From: Colius striatus
Lineage: Eukaryota; Chordata; Aves; Coliiformes; Coliidae
Direction of reading: 5' to 3'
Assembly: GCF_028858725.1 (NCBI RefSeq)
Contig: NC_084760.1
Coordinates: 93,059,867 to 93,123,866 of the forward strand
Length of the DNA: 64,000 nucleotides
The translations under genes and the position numbers were made by a program. Under the pieces are notes generated by a model. The model was given only the letters and a program-made list of their open reading frames with translations, had not been told where the DNA came from and ran no database searches. Shown in pieces: positions 1 to 12,200 of the stretch; position 1 is the stretch's first letter; every line of letters starts with the position of its first letter.

Positions 1-2716
1 AAGCAATTAGGCAGCTTTGAAAAATCAATCCACAGTTGAAGTTGTCCAAGGACAAGGATTAGGTCTTCGTCAGAGCTGAAGTCGTTGTGGGCAAAGTTCT
101 GGCCTAGTGTCAAGTTTATGACTCTTTGTTCTACATCTTTTCCATCCTGAATTCGTATATAAAACCTTGTGTATGATTTACTTAAACTCTGCTTGTTATT
201 TCTTCTGAATTTCTTTTTTTTTAAGTAAATAATTTAAAATAGAGCACAGCTGGTAATAACCAGCACAGCCAGAATCCACATGCAATTTGTCTGTGTGAAT
301 GACTCAAAATAGGTTTTGGATTACTAGGTGTTTCAAGAGGCCTTTCCCCACCCACCTCCCTGATGCTGATCTACTACTTGTATTTCGTCATTCTGTAGAG
401 TTAATATCATGTTTTCAGCCTGTCTGTTTAGTTGGGGTTTCAGAAAAGCTTTCACACTTACCTAGTATTTTTAAACATAGAACCAGAGTATTTCAATATG
501 GTAAGTACTGTGAAAAAAGTTCAACATTCTTAGTAGAATATGCATGGACAATTTGTTCTAAGTAATTACAACAGGTAAATAAAAAAGTTTGGAGTAATAA
601 CTCCAGCAAGGTAATACTCAAAGAAATTCCTTGTTTCTTCAGTAACAGTTCATCAAGTAATTTGCCAGTGAAGAAGTAGCAAAGCAGGGATGGGGGGGTG
701 GTAGGTGAGCTATAACATATAGCTCTAGGCAAAACTAATTGGTTATCTTTCATATTCCTATGCGTATTTATTGTATTATATTTGGAGTATTGAAATTTTG
801 TGGCCAGATGAGCAGAGGTAAAGCCTTACTTTTAAAAAAGCGTGCACTGCTTCATTGAGCCTTCAAGAGTATTTTCTTGGTGCAGTGCACAATCCCAGAA
901 CCAGGGCAGTCATCTTTAATGTGCAAGTTCCAATTGTGGCAAATAGATCTCTAATTACTGTTGAAGTCCCTGAAGAAAAGTCACTTGGAAAGTGGAGCGT
1001 CTGGCTTCTCTCTGAAGAGCTTTGGTCTGCTTGTAATTAATGTTGAAAATACATTTTTTTTTCCCCTTCTGAATACTCCTTCTGAAAAAGTCCTGGATTC
1101 CTCCTCTGAAGACATTATTTTTAATGAAAAGCATCGTTGTAAATGGATATTTACATAAAGAACAAAGCATGAAAAGCTACTTCTAAAGTGGCATTTGCTT
1201 TACTATCTTGGTCATGCTGGACATTGCAGAGTGATTAACATAATGATTTGAGTATACCCCGGGTTTTATGTTTGGGCTTTCTTTTTTAAAGTGGCATTAT
1301 CAGCTTTGATATATATTTAAGTATATTGCTATTGGTTAAAAGCTTTCTGATTGACACATCTGGGAATATTTTTGTGGACATCACGGTGGCCATGCTTTGT
1401 TACTTGCTTACTTCCAACAGCTTATGATGCCGTCTTCTAGTGCATTTGCCAGAATGAGGAAACAGTCTGTGGTCATGTTTATGGAGGGATCCTGCTAGAG
1501 TAAAGAACAGGAGCCATTGTCTAGGTTTCTCCTCTGAAAAGTGAGCTGTTCTCCAACATTCCTCAGACTTTTTTTTTTAAACATATCTGTTGGAGATGAA
1601 TAGGGTGTAATACATAAGACAAGTAAAAGCAACTTTAAGAAGAAAACTTTGTAATTCTTTCCTTACCTCAAGCAATTCTTCTCATATTTATTGCACCCAG
1701 CAGTTCTCTTTTTTTAATTTTTATATTTTCTTCTGTGAGCTCTGCTGTTAAAAGCATGTAACTAGTACTCTACCAGTTTCTTCTGTGTGCCCTGGCTACC
1801 TACTGTATCTGTATCCTGGATCTACTTTGCTGTCCTATAGAAAACAATTCTTTCTCTTGGGTTAAATGGCTATGTATTACAAATCAAAAATACAGCTACC
1901 TTGAATGACCTAGTTATCTTGTTTGCTTCATCATGAATGTCAATTGCTCTAATCTGGTGGGTACAGGTAGTACACTTTAATAGTTGAAGTCCTTAAATCC
2001 AAAAAGAATTAAAATATTTAGTTTTAATTGAAAGAGAGATGAAGTAGCAAGAATTGTTCTTGTTACATGTTTACTCTGGCACATCCTTTTGGTGTTGCAG
2101 TATTTGACAGAAAATGACGACTACCATCTGTTCTCCTCCTCTCTCACAATTCAAAGTTCTTTTTCTCTTTGAGAAGGAAGTCTTCATAGAGAGATAACAA
2201 GTTTCTACCTCTTCCTGTTTCCATAGTCACAATTTATTAAAAAAATGGGATTTTTCCTTTTTACACTGTCATACACGTTTTCATTCTATGCTGCCCTTAC
2301 TACTTGGAGTCGTGACCCTAATTTAAATTTACAGCATGTACCTCAGCTTACTGTCTTGCAGATTGCTAGAAATTTCCTCTGGTAGTCTTTATACTCACTT
2401 CCATCTCCACACTTTCTTCTAACTGAAAGATTGTCATGTACTTTGTTCTTATGTACTTGGGAGTGCAAGATTTCAAACTGGTTGCACTGTTCCTCTCCCC
2501 CCTCTCAGGCACCACGTATACGTCAGTTTTGCATGTGTTAATAATTGAAGGTTTTAGTAACACGGTTTTCTAATGGTGCTAATACAAAAAGCTTGTAAAG
2601 CTGCTAGTTAGAGAGGATCTTTCCCTCTCGGATTTCATGGAATGATCTTAAGAGAATTAGACTAATGGAAAAATCCCACAGTAAACAGAAGGACACACGC
2701 TATGCCTTACCACCAA

Positions 2717-2755
2717 GCTAGATAAGACTCAGGATGAATCTGAGTCTTATCTAGC
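2717..2755. repeat. Perfect inverted repeat, 16-bp arms, 7-nt loop
   Basis: The left arm GCTAGATAAGACTCAG (2717-2732), loop GATGAAT and right arm CTGAGTCTTATCTAGC (2740-2755) are exact reverse complements. No T-run follows, and the flanks do not extend the pairing. Confidence 0.9.
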
Positions 2756-4298
2756 GATTAGACTTGGCAAAACATTGGCAAGAATACTGAGGTAGGGGAG
2801 GAAGGCAACCTTTTACTCTTTAGTCCTGGAGGATTTGGGGAAGCTAAAAATAGAGCTCAAATTTCCCTTAGGGCCTGAGGAACAATTACCTCAATCTCAT
2901 TTCCTTGTCTGTAATACCAAACACTTTTGGTTCATCTGCACTTTTTGCCACCCCCTCCATAAAATATGGGTATTGGCATAGGATGAGGAGGTTAACCTCA
3001 TTATTGCTAGAAACTCTGGTGGAAGGAGAAACAGAACAATGTGCTCTTCATAATTTCTTTTCAGATGCTAGAAATTAAATGTTGAAGTAAAGCTCAAGAT
3101 GTGCTTTGGAGTCTGTTGTATTGGGACTGTATCATTTAGTTGGCTGGACAGTGGCTAAGAACTGTTTTAAAACGTTTTTACTACGATGGCATCCTTCTCT
3201 AACTGTAACGTCATTTGAGAGCACTCTGTCTAGGAGACTCAGCTTTCATCTGTATTCACTCCCGAGTTGTATGCCGGGCATCTGTCACTTTTCTATATGT
3301 GTGCAAAAAGCCTCTGTTGTTGTTGGACTTTGAGGGTCATTAAATAGGGTGAAGGCTGGACAGGATAAATGGGATGAAATCTTTGCACGATCTAAACCGA
3401 ATGTTATAGCTATCAAATGTATTTCTGTGAGTTTAAACAGTTCTTTCACCCTTGGTTATCGTGACCAGTGTTGATGTAAGAATCCTGTAGCAGCTCTTTC
3501 ATGTGTAGAGTCCTAAATAGAAATTATTGCCTATGAAGAGTGGATCACCTTTGCCCTGAATTGTGCAGATAGTCATTAGATCACAACAATGGGCATCACA
3601 CAGATCCTAGGATGGATTCTGCCAGTTTGGGTTTATGCCGCCCACAGAGTTTTTTTAGAGTCTTTCAAGGAAGTGGGTTTGTTCAAGCATAATAGAAGCA
3701 AAATAATGGACACTGAGATAAACAAGACCTGTTTTTAAGCATCACATAATAATATGTTGGACAGGGATTTGAAAGAGCAAGTAATGTTGCTTAAACACAT
3801 ATTTTTGTAAATCAAATCTTTTCCTTTTAAAAACATTGTCTGCAGTATTGTGATTGTGATACAGGCTTTGACCACTCATTGGTTGCAGAAATATGCTGCC
3901 TCTGGGCAAGGCAACATGGGTAACAGTGGACTTAGCCCCCTAGTACTTTTCATTTACGTTTAGCTAGGTTTGGATCTTGATGCCTGTCAGATTTCAGTGT
4001 AGAACTAAAGAGATGAGACCACTCGACTGTGGTAGTATTCTAGGAAAAATCAGGTGGGAATATGTTGCATAAGATGCTCAACTAATCCCCTGAAATGAAG
4101 TGTCTTGGGGACAAACTGCCCAAAGTATGAGTTCTGGGTGCTGCCTATGGGTGCTCCCAGAGCCTTGAATTGTCTCTGTGTTGATTGTTCCTGTTGTCCA
4201 AGGGGCAGAGCAGGTGAAGTGCTGCAGGGTAGCAGTACCTCCTTGCCGCAGGCCTGAGGCATTCCTGTGTGAGGAGGAAGGCTTACTCCCGCCCCTAT

Positions 4299-4319
4299 CC
4301 TAGGGCACGCTGCCCTAGG
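4299..4319. repeat. Perfect inverted repeat, 9-bp arms, 3-nt loop
   Basis: CCTAGGGCA (4299-4307), CGC, TGCCCTAGG (4311-4319), inside a GC-rich block at about 4190-4370. Confidence 0.7.
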
Positions 4320-7300
4320 GAGAGGCCTAGCCATGCCCCTGGGAGGGAGCGTGGCTCCTCCTCCTTTGGGGAGGTCTTAGGAACCTAATTGTCTTCCAAA
4401 TAGGTTCCTGCTGTACTGACTAATTCCTGATTGTGAACAGTCTAGAGAAAGACTGTGGAACAGAATGATATCATCTCTTCATGCTGTTTTGGAGATAGCA
4501 TTGTGTGGCAATAAAAAATGTAAATGCTATATTTCTTATTGAGACAAGTCAGAAACTCTGTTGATTTTGTATTTCCTGTCTTTGATTTGCTTCCCTGCGT
4601 AGGATGCTTTATTTCATCCGATGCCTACCTCTCCTCCTTTCCTACAATGTTAATGTATCTGTTTAGGCTCACCTGGGAGACGTTACCGGTTGTATGCAAA
4701 GCAATTCCTGTGTTGCTAAGCTATTTTGAAGGTTGTCATAATGCTCCATAAACTACATAAATAGAAAGCTTTTCTTACACAGATGTTTTCTATCTGCTTC
4801 TGGTGTTATGTAATGACAAAAAAGGTGATGCCTGGCATTGGTAGGACGTGGACTGATGGTGAAGCTTCTGTGACTGTGCTGTGTTTTACTCCCTTTTAGG
4901 CTGTCAGTGCTAAGGAACATGAGGGTTTTTTTTCCATGTCCTTCAGTGGTTTGTTCTTCCTTTGGACCTGCTGGGAAGAGTAGCCTGCAATTGCTGCTCT
5001 TCAGACAAACTGATCTGTAAACCAAGATGCTGCGGCAGAGGGTTGCCTTTTCTGTAAAACCTAACAGGGGAGTTTATCTAACAGAACAAAGATGAACTGA
5101 AACATCACTTCTAAATGGAGCTATTATTTCTCCTGCAGAGTAATTATTAATCAATAAACCTTGTATCTGACGGCATCAGAGTGTGCTAAGTGCTCTGTGC
5201 TACGTCGCAGTCTGCTAGTAAACCAACCTTGGAAAGCAAAAGTTATTAACTCCAAACCATGATCGCCTGTGTCTGAAAGCAGCAGGATCTCTCAGAGGTT
5301 TTGCTTCATCCATGCACTACCTGCTTTGGAGTGACAGGGTTTAACACCACCACTCGGAGTTGTGGGTATTGTGCATCTTTCAAGCTACAGCAGCTGGGTC
5401 GCGTAGCGTTTGGGCCAAAATGGGTTTCCAGATGTTAGGCTGCAAGTCTTTCCAGTCACTTATTTCTCCAATGACACATTTCAGATGGATTCTAATGCTG
5501 CAAGGCAAAGGTGAATGGATTACTAGAACAAGATGACGATTTTACCATTAAGCTATTTTATAGTTGACCTCTCTAAAAATTAAACAGCACTGTTTTCTAG
5601 GGCATCTGTTACTGGATACTGATGAAGACAGGGGATAGCTTTGATGTAAATAATAATTTGAGAGCTGTTTGCACTGCTGTTAATGCACCAAGAGAGAACT
5701 GTGCAAATCAGAATGCAAAAATTTCCAAAAGTCAAGAGTGTTTTCAACAAGGAGCATTAACATACTGTAAAAAAGTTTTGGGGCTTTCTTGCAAACAGTG
5801 TATTTCTTGAGATACACTTGACCTTCTTAAAGAGGAACTAGTTTTGGGGCCATTTACTCAATCCATCACGCTTCAACATTTTTCTTTCAAAACATGTTTT
5901 TAAAGTAGCAAAAGTAAAACATTCTTCCTTGGACTCTAGGATAAAAGTACTGTCTAAGGTATTTAAGTGCTGTCTACAAACAATATCAGCCCCAGGGTAC
6001 AGCAAAGTCTTGGAGCCTAAGTGCTTGACCATGAAAGAAATGGAAATGTTTCCATCTGAGGTCTTGCCTTTGGTCATATAAAAAGAGGAAAAAGCCAAAC
6101 CAAACCATGATCTCCCTTTGAAGTAGTAATTTTTAAAGGCAACACACCAGCATGGTTGCATCAGGAGACTTCGGAGAATAATCACTTTGTTGTTTACATC
6201 TCTGAAAAGTGTAAGTATAGAAAGGATTTATTGTACCTGTTTCTGGTTTCACATTTGTGGTGCTGTACTGCTGTATCGTGGAATGAGTGTAAGGGGCTAA
6301 TAACTTCTGTCTCGCAACAGCTGGGTAGCGATTAGCAGAGGAGGTTCTGGTGCAGCTGCGTCACCGCTGAGGCTGCTGCGTGCTGTTCAAATAACACTCG
6401 GGAGTTTTGGAGAACTAACTGGAATGGCAAACTTGGGAAATCACTGAATGCGTTTGCTGTAAGTGGTTTCCTCTCAGCACAGGCCAGAGAGGTTGGCAGG
6501 AGCATGCTGCCTTCCAGTAACTCATCACTAGCAAAGTGATCCTTTTGAGTGAGCTACAAACTGGTGCAAGTTAAAATACCACTGATGTGCTTTGCCCCCT
6601 CTCTTCCTCTTGTGCACTTGGAAGAAAATGTAGCCTAGTTCAAGCTCTAGGCCCCTATGTTTGTTGTAATTAGGAAATCCACAGGCAGTTTGAAGGAAAT
6701 GGAGAGCAATTGAATATAGTGAGCAACTTGGGATCTATCTCTGTTAGCGAAAAGTAATCCAACCGGTATCAGAAGCAGCTTCTTCCAAGTCAAAATGACA
6801 TCTCATGCAAATCAATTTGTCACCAGCCCCAGTTCTCTGCTGAAGAAGGCAGAGCCTTTGTGAGACCTGAAATTGATTTTGGTGCTTATTGCTGGATTGT
6901 AAACAAGCTCATCCTAAAGTCTTTTTGGAACTAATTGCACAAATCAATATCTTTCACATAGTGAGCTCTTTGTATGCCATCCAGGCTGAAGGCAAAACGT
7001 GTGTTTGCACACAATCCCTCCCATGTCTTCTGCTGCAAGAATTCTGGTTTCTCAAGTCTCCCTGAGAAAAGATGGGGGAAGCAGGAATGGTTTTCTTGTA
7101 GATCAGGATACTACAGTGACTTACAACATAGAAGGTTTTTGCTGGAGCATGGGCTGGGATTCTGTTTCTGGGTAAAGCAGTTCTGTGTTGGGTGCTGTGC
7201 TTCTGTCACCAGTTTGGCAGAGGCCATGGTGCTGATACAACATAAGCCAGAAGAAAGAGGCCTGTGTTTCTCTAGGTACCACAACCATCCTGCCTGAACA

Positions 7301-9228
7301 ACGAGGTTGCTGCTGACAGCAGCGCGCTCGTCTCTTGGCACAGCTGTTTGTCGTGGGGCTTTGTAAAATTACTGAAGTTGGCTGACAGTTGGAATTTTTT
7401 GTATGTGGTGTTTACATAGTTATGCTGGTGAACCTCTGTAGTCTAGACATGGCCTGAGTTGTGCTGTGATTTCAGGGAAGTAGCTGTTCTTCTCTGTGAA
7501 GACTTAGTAATAGAAATACTATTAAATACTGTGGTAGGTATTATTTCTACATAAAGTGCTTTGAGGTTTCTAAAAGCCCCTCCAATTCTACTTTGCAGTA
7601 AAATTTAGTCGTGCTCTGGAGGCTTCTAGACTGCATTGGTTTATATGCTGAGGCTGGCTGAAATCAGACAAACTTTTTAATTCTGGGGTAAGTTATGGCC
7701 CGGGTATGGTGGAGGTGGGAAAAGATTGTTGTCTTGTGCTCCAGAGAACTTCCAGGGCCTATCATTCTCATTTCTCCAGCCTCTGAGCATTAAGGAATTC
7801 CAGGTCACTTTTCAAAGCCGTAGCACTTGCATGTGTAAACAATACATTTTTGTGGCTTGCTGTCCTGTCTGTATAGTGCCTGACTTGTGTACAAATGTTT
7901 TAGTGAGTGCTTATTTTGACCATTTACTTATTTATTGTCAGGCATTAGAAAATTAAATTCAAGAAGTTGACCAAAATACATCCTGTCACATATAAGGGCA
8001 TTTGACAAGACAGTTTTACTCCTGTTATAATCACATGGACTGCCATTTACTTGCCTTCCAATTCCTGTTTTGATCCAGCAATATCTTTGAGCAATTTCAG
8101 AACATCAAATTACAGCAGTAAAACCAACAAAACCTTCCAGCTCTGTAGACTGAAGACTGTTAACGTGTTATAAACAATCCTTGGCCTACAGAGGTTTTGA
8201 AATACTTCATGTCTTATTAATTCCCCAGCAAATGGGTGTTTGAAACACAGCATTTTTTTTGAAATTCTGCATTAAAATGATGACAGCACTGTTCCCCAAA
8301 CCACTTCACAAACATTTCTCATCCTGAAAGGGATCCTTGAATACATTCATTATTAAAGAGCGTCTGAGTAACTATTTTTCCTACTTGCAGCATGAAACAG
8401 TTCAAATGGAATTTTTCTTTTTGTTAAGGTGTTCTGTTTGACTAAAGCACAACAGTCCTGTGATGCAGATCTGTTGTCAAATCAAGTTTTTCTTCACTTT
8501 GACAGAATTTCGTGGGAAAGCTTGTTTTGGAGCCAAGAGAAGCACTCATATGGCTTTTTGTTTTCTCTTTAAAACATTCAGAGGGAGAAAGGGAAGGTCC
8601 TTCTAAACTTTGCTCTGCTGTTCAAGGGTTATGTAAATATATCCCTGCCCCACTTCCCCAGGTGGACTGGGAGGTACAAGGTGGTTGTCCTTATGCCTTC
8701 GCTTTTTATTTTCCAATATATGTCTTGGGGTTTTAATTTGGGTTTTTTTTCCCCTTCCCATTCTGTAACAATAGATATGCAAGAGATGCTCTGCTTTGGG
8801 ATTTGTGGGAAATCTAGAGGAATTATCCTCAGAGGAAGGGAAAGCATTAAACTGGGATTATATCCATAGTCACCTCATTTACTGTTGAAGTTTAGCAGCA
8901 ATCAGTGGCCACTGAGGAAGCCAACATGGCACCTTTAATCAGAGGACTATTTAATTACCAAGCCATGTGATCTCTTGACTTGCTTTGTGTTCTGTTTTTA
9001 CTAAATGTCTTTTAAATGAGGAGGAATTAAATGTTTTATTTAAGTTGTGTGAGTTAAAACATCTTGTTTCTGAAACTCTATAGAAGTGTTGATGTCCTGT
9101 GAGTGACAGAACATCATGTGGATTGAATCCTGTCTTTAAAAGCAAGTAAAACTCAATAGTCTTTACAAAGTACATCACGTGTCTCTCCGCTGTCTGGGCT
9201 TAACCGGGGTCCTGTTCTGCTCTTGCAG

Positions 9229-12200
9229 GCATTATGCTGCTCGAAGTATTCCTGGTTCTGGGGGCAGTCATCATCTACTTCTTATTTTCCAAGAAGAAAG
9301 AAGAGCCACTACCCTTCAAAGAGGGATGGTGGGGCAGGGGACAAAAGCCTGACACTGAAGAAGATGCAACTGTTTGGCCTTTTAAAGTGGAAACTACAGA
9401 AGAAGAGCTGAGTGTAAGCAAATCTCTATAATAGGGAGAAAGAAGAAAGAAATGGCAAAATAAATGTAGAACTTCTTTGGAAGTAATTTTAAAATGGAAC
9501 CAATAGTTACATTTATGAGACTGGGCAGTGACATCCAGGACTTTGAGGGAAGGGGTTTTTGAGTGCTTCAGAAGATAGGTATGGATAGGCAGATTTCACA
9601 GCTTCCTATACAATTTCTGTTCTCAGATGGCTGTTGCAAGGCTGCTAATAAATAAATCTACTCTGAAAAGCTTAATAAACGTAGAAATCATATTGCAGAT
9701 AACTCTCTATTCCTGTCTGTGCACTTTCCTCAGTTTGCTTCTGTAGACCAGATTAAGAACAATATCTTTTTTTTTCCCCCCTCTTCTTTCAAAAGCAATT
9801 ACAAATATCTCATTTTCTTGTCTGCTTTATGTTCGCAGCTGTGTTGGATGCTGATTCTTCTGGAATTAATGATCTAGTTTGGTCAACAGTAATACCACAG
9901 TAATAATTACAGTAAACACATGTGTTACAGAATTTGTTAGACAGCAAGACTTCGATTGTGTGTAAGTCAGGGATTGCACAATTTGATAGATCTGTGTGGT
10001 CCAAACAGTACTTATGGGATTGCTCATATTATTCGTTTATAACGGATTCCTATTTTCTCAGCAAGGCCTGGAGGTTTTAATGCTCTGTTTGCCCTCCTTT
10101 AGTAATATCAATGGACATTGATCTCCAGTATGTTTTCCCCTTACACTGCAGCCAATAATAAAAGCTAGGTAATTTCTAGCTTACAGATGGTTTTGAAACA
10201 TGCAATTCCGTATTATGACAGCTATTGCAACATAATCCATTGATAGAAAACCCTTTCTATATATATTCTTACATGAACTAGAAGTTAGTTATGCTAACGT
10301 ATGGTACTAAACCATTCTTTAAAAGGTGTCAAGCATGGACAAAAAAGCTTGTATGTTAAGATATGTTAGAACCTCATTTAAAAATCCATGCTTTCTGTAC
10401 ACACGTCAAATGCCACAACAGTGAGCTTACATACTAATATCTTGTCTAGACTGAGCCTGCCTGATCAGTGTGAGGCATGAGCCAGTGTGTGCACCTAACT
10501 CATCTTAGTCAGTGAAAGCTATCTCCATCACTGTGCTAGAAGATGCTCTTTGGGTTTAAACCCCACAGAAGTTTGAAGATCTGCCTTCCATCCTTACTAT
10601 TCTGTGGTTCTGTTCACATCTTGGCTGTCCTCTGCTGAGTGATTTGTATTGACTCTGCAGTACCATCAGCATCCCCTGTAGCCTTGAATTGCAGTGAGGT
10701 CACTTCTGTAGCTATTCTAGATTGCGAAACTTTCATTCAAGTCTAGTTTCACCAGCTTTGTGGCCATGTGAAATCCCTCAGTGTGTTTCCCAGTGAAGAC
10801 ATCCAGTTGCTTGGATTGGGAAGGAGAGCAAAAGGTTTGGGTCAGATTGATATGTTGATTGTGAGGCTGGGCTCACAGGTAACATGGGAAAGGCAAGAAG
10901 ACTTAAGCTATGAAGCCACAGCACTGGCAGAAGAGTGTAGTGTCTTCCATGGCTGTGGGCCTGGGAAAAACAAGACAGTGTTAAGACCAGCTGTAAGTGG
11001 AAGAGGAAGGAGGCCATCTGGAGGAGAAAAATAATTGGAACAGCTGACAGAGCATCAGCAAAATGCACATCTGACTTTTAAAGATATTGTTTTCATTGCT
11101 GTTGTTTCACGTGGAATAACTAGAAACCATGCACGGTAGAGCACAAGATAGCAGACCTAAATGTTTGTTACGTCTCTTCTTTCTTTTTCCCTATAGGACT
11201 TATTTAGGAGGCTTGACCAGGCTCGATTCACTGAGCCACTGGAGAACAGTTGCTTCCATTATGGGGTGAACTCGGTGTATCTCAGGAAGGTTGTCTCCTA
11301 CTGGAAAAACCAGTTCAATTGGAAGAAACAAGTTGAAGTCCTCAACAAGTACCCACAATTCAAAACTAAGATTCAAGGTGTGTGGCTTTTCCCCTTAAAA
11401 AATAAACAAATGCTAATATGTGATTGTGTCTGCAAGGGATCTCAGCGGTAGGAATGCTGTGGCTGTGTCTTGTGGGCCTTCCCTCCCTGGCTGCCATGGC
11501 ATGGATCATTCTTGCTGCTTCAGCGCTAGTGCCAAACTCCTTCATTATAACCGAAGCCTTGAGAACAAGGAATGACAAATGGAATTCCCTTATGCATGGA
11601 TGGGTTGTCAGCTGGTGTTAACAGGAGCTGAACACAGGCATTTGGAAATGAAAGTGGATCCTAAGATGTCCACATGTTCCCTGACTTGCGTGCAATCACG
11701 CAAAAATACCCGCAGACACCTCTTCTTGCTCCATCTAGTTGCCCAGCTGCTGCTGTCAGGGTGATGCCATCAGTCTGGCAGCCTTCCTCAGCTGGGCCTG
11801 CTGGCTGCTCGGGCTGTCCCTGCTTGGCAGCACAGACGAGCTCTGCTGCACCACTTCAAGTATTTGTGTGCCTAGAAAAGCAGAATGTCTTTCCCTGGGG
11901 ATTGATGTGCTGCGAGTGAAGAGTTTGTCTTTTTCCTCAAAGCATAGGTACCTTTTGAAAGAGGCCATTCAGCAAAGGTCTGCTAGTGCTGGAGCTCGGT
12001 CAAACCAGGCATTGCCAATGCTTGAATTAGGATTGTGCTTGGGTTATTTGAGGGTACAGTTGGAGATTTAGAGTGCAGCAATTGTCTCATGTGATGGCAA
12101 AATTCAAGCATGAGATTATGCCTTTATGTTTTTACTTGCACCCATAATTGTTATGTCACTTCAAATGGGGCAGTTCACCATAATATTTTAAATGGATTTG

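Larger units (their letters stand above)
1..9228. other. Region upstream of the first EPHX1 coding exon; no exon recognised
   Basis: AT-rich, with many short unconvincing open frames and no CR1 copy that I can see. Two perfect hairpins occur, at 2717-2755 and 4299-4319. There is an isolated AATAAA near 5153 on the + strand with no recognisable gene before it. In mammals the upstream neighbour is SRP9, but its short coding exons are not visible here. The noncoding first exon(s) and promoter of EPHX1 may lie in this stretch, but nothing in the sequence pins them. Confidence 0.6.

Noticed and set aside
1..9228. SRP9 (upstream neighbour of EPHX1 in mammals)
   Set aside because: I looked for its conserved C-terminal coding sequence and for short spliced exons and found none. 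It probably lies further left.
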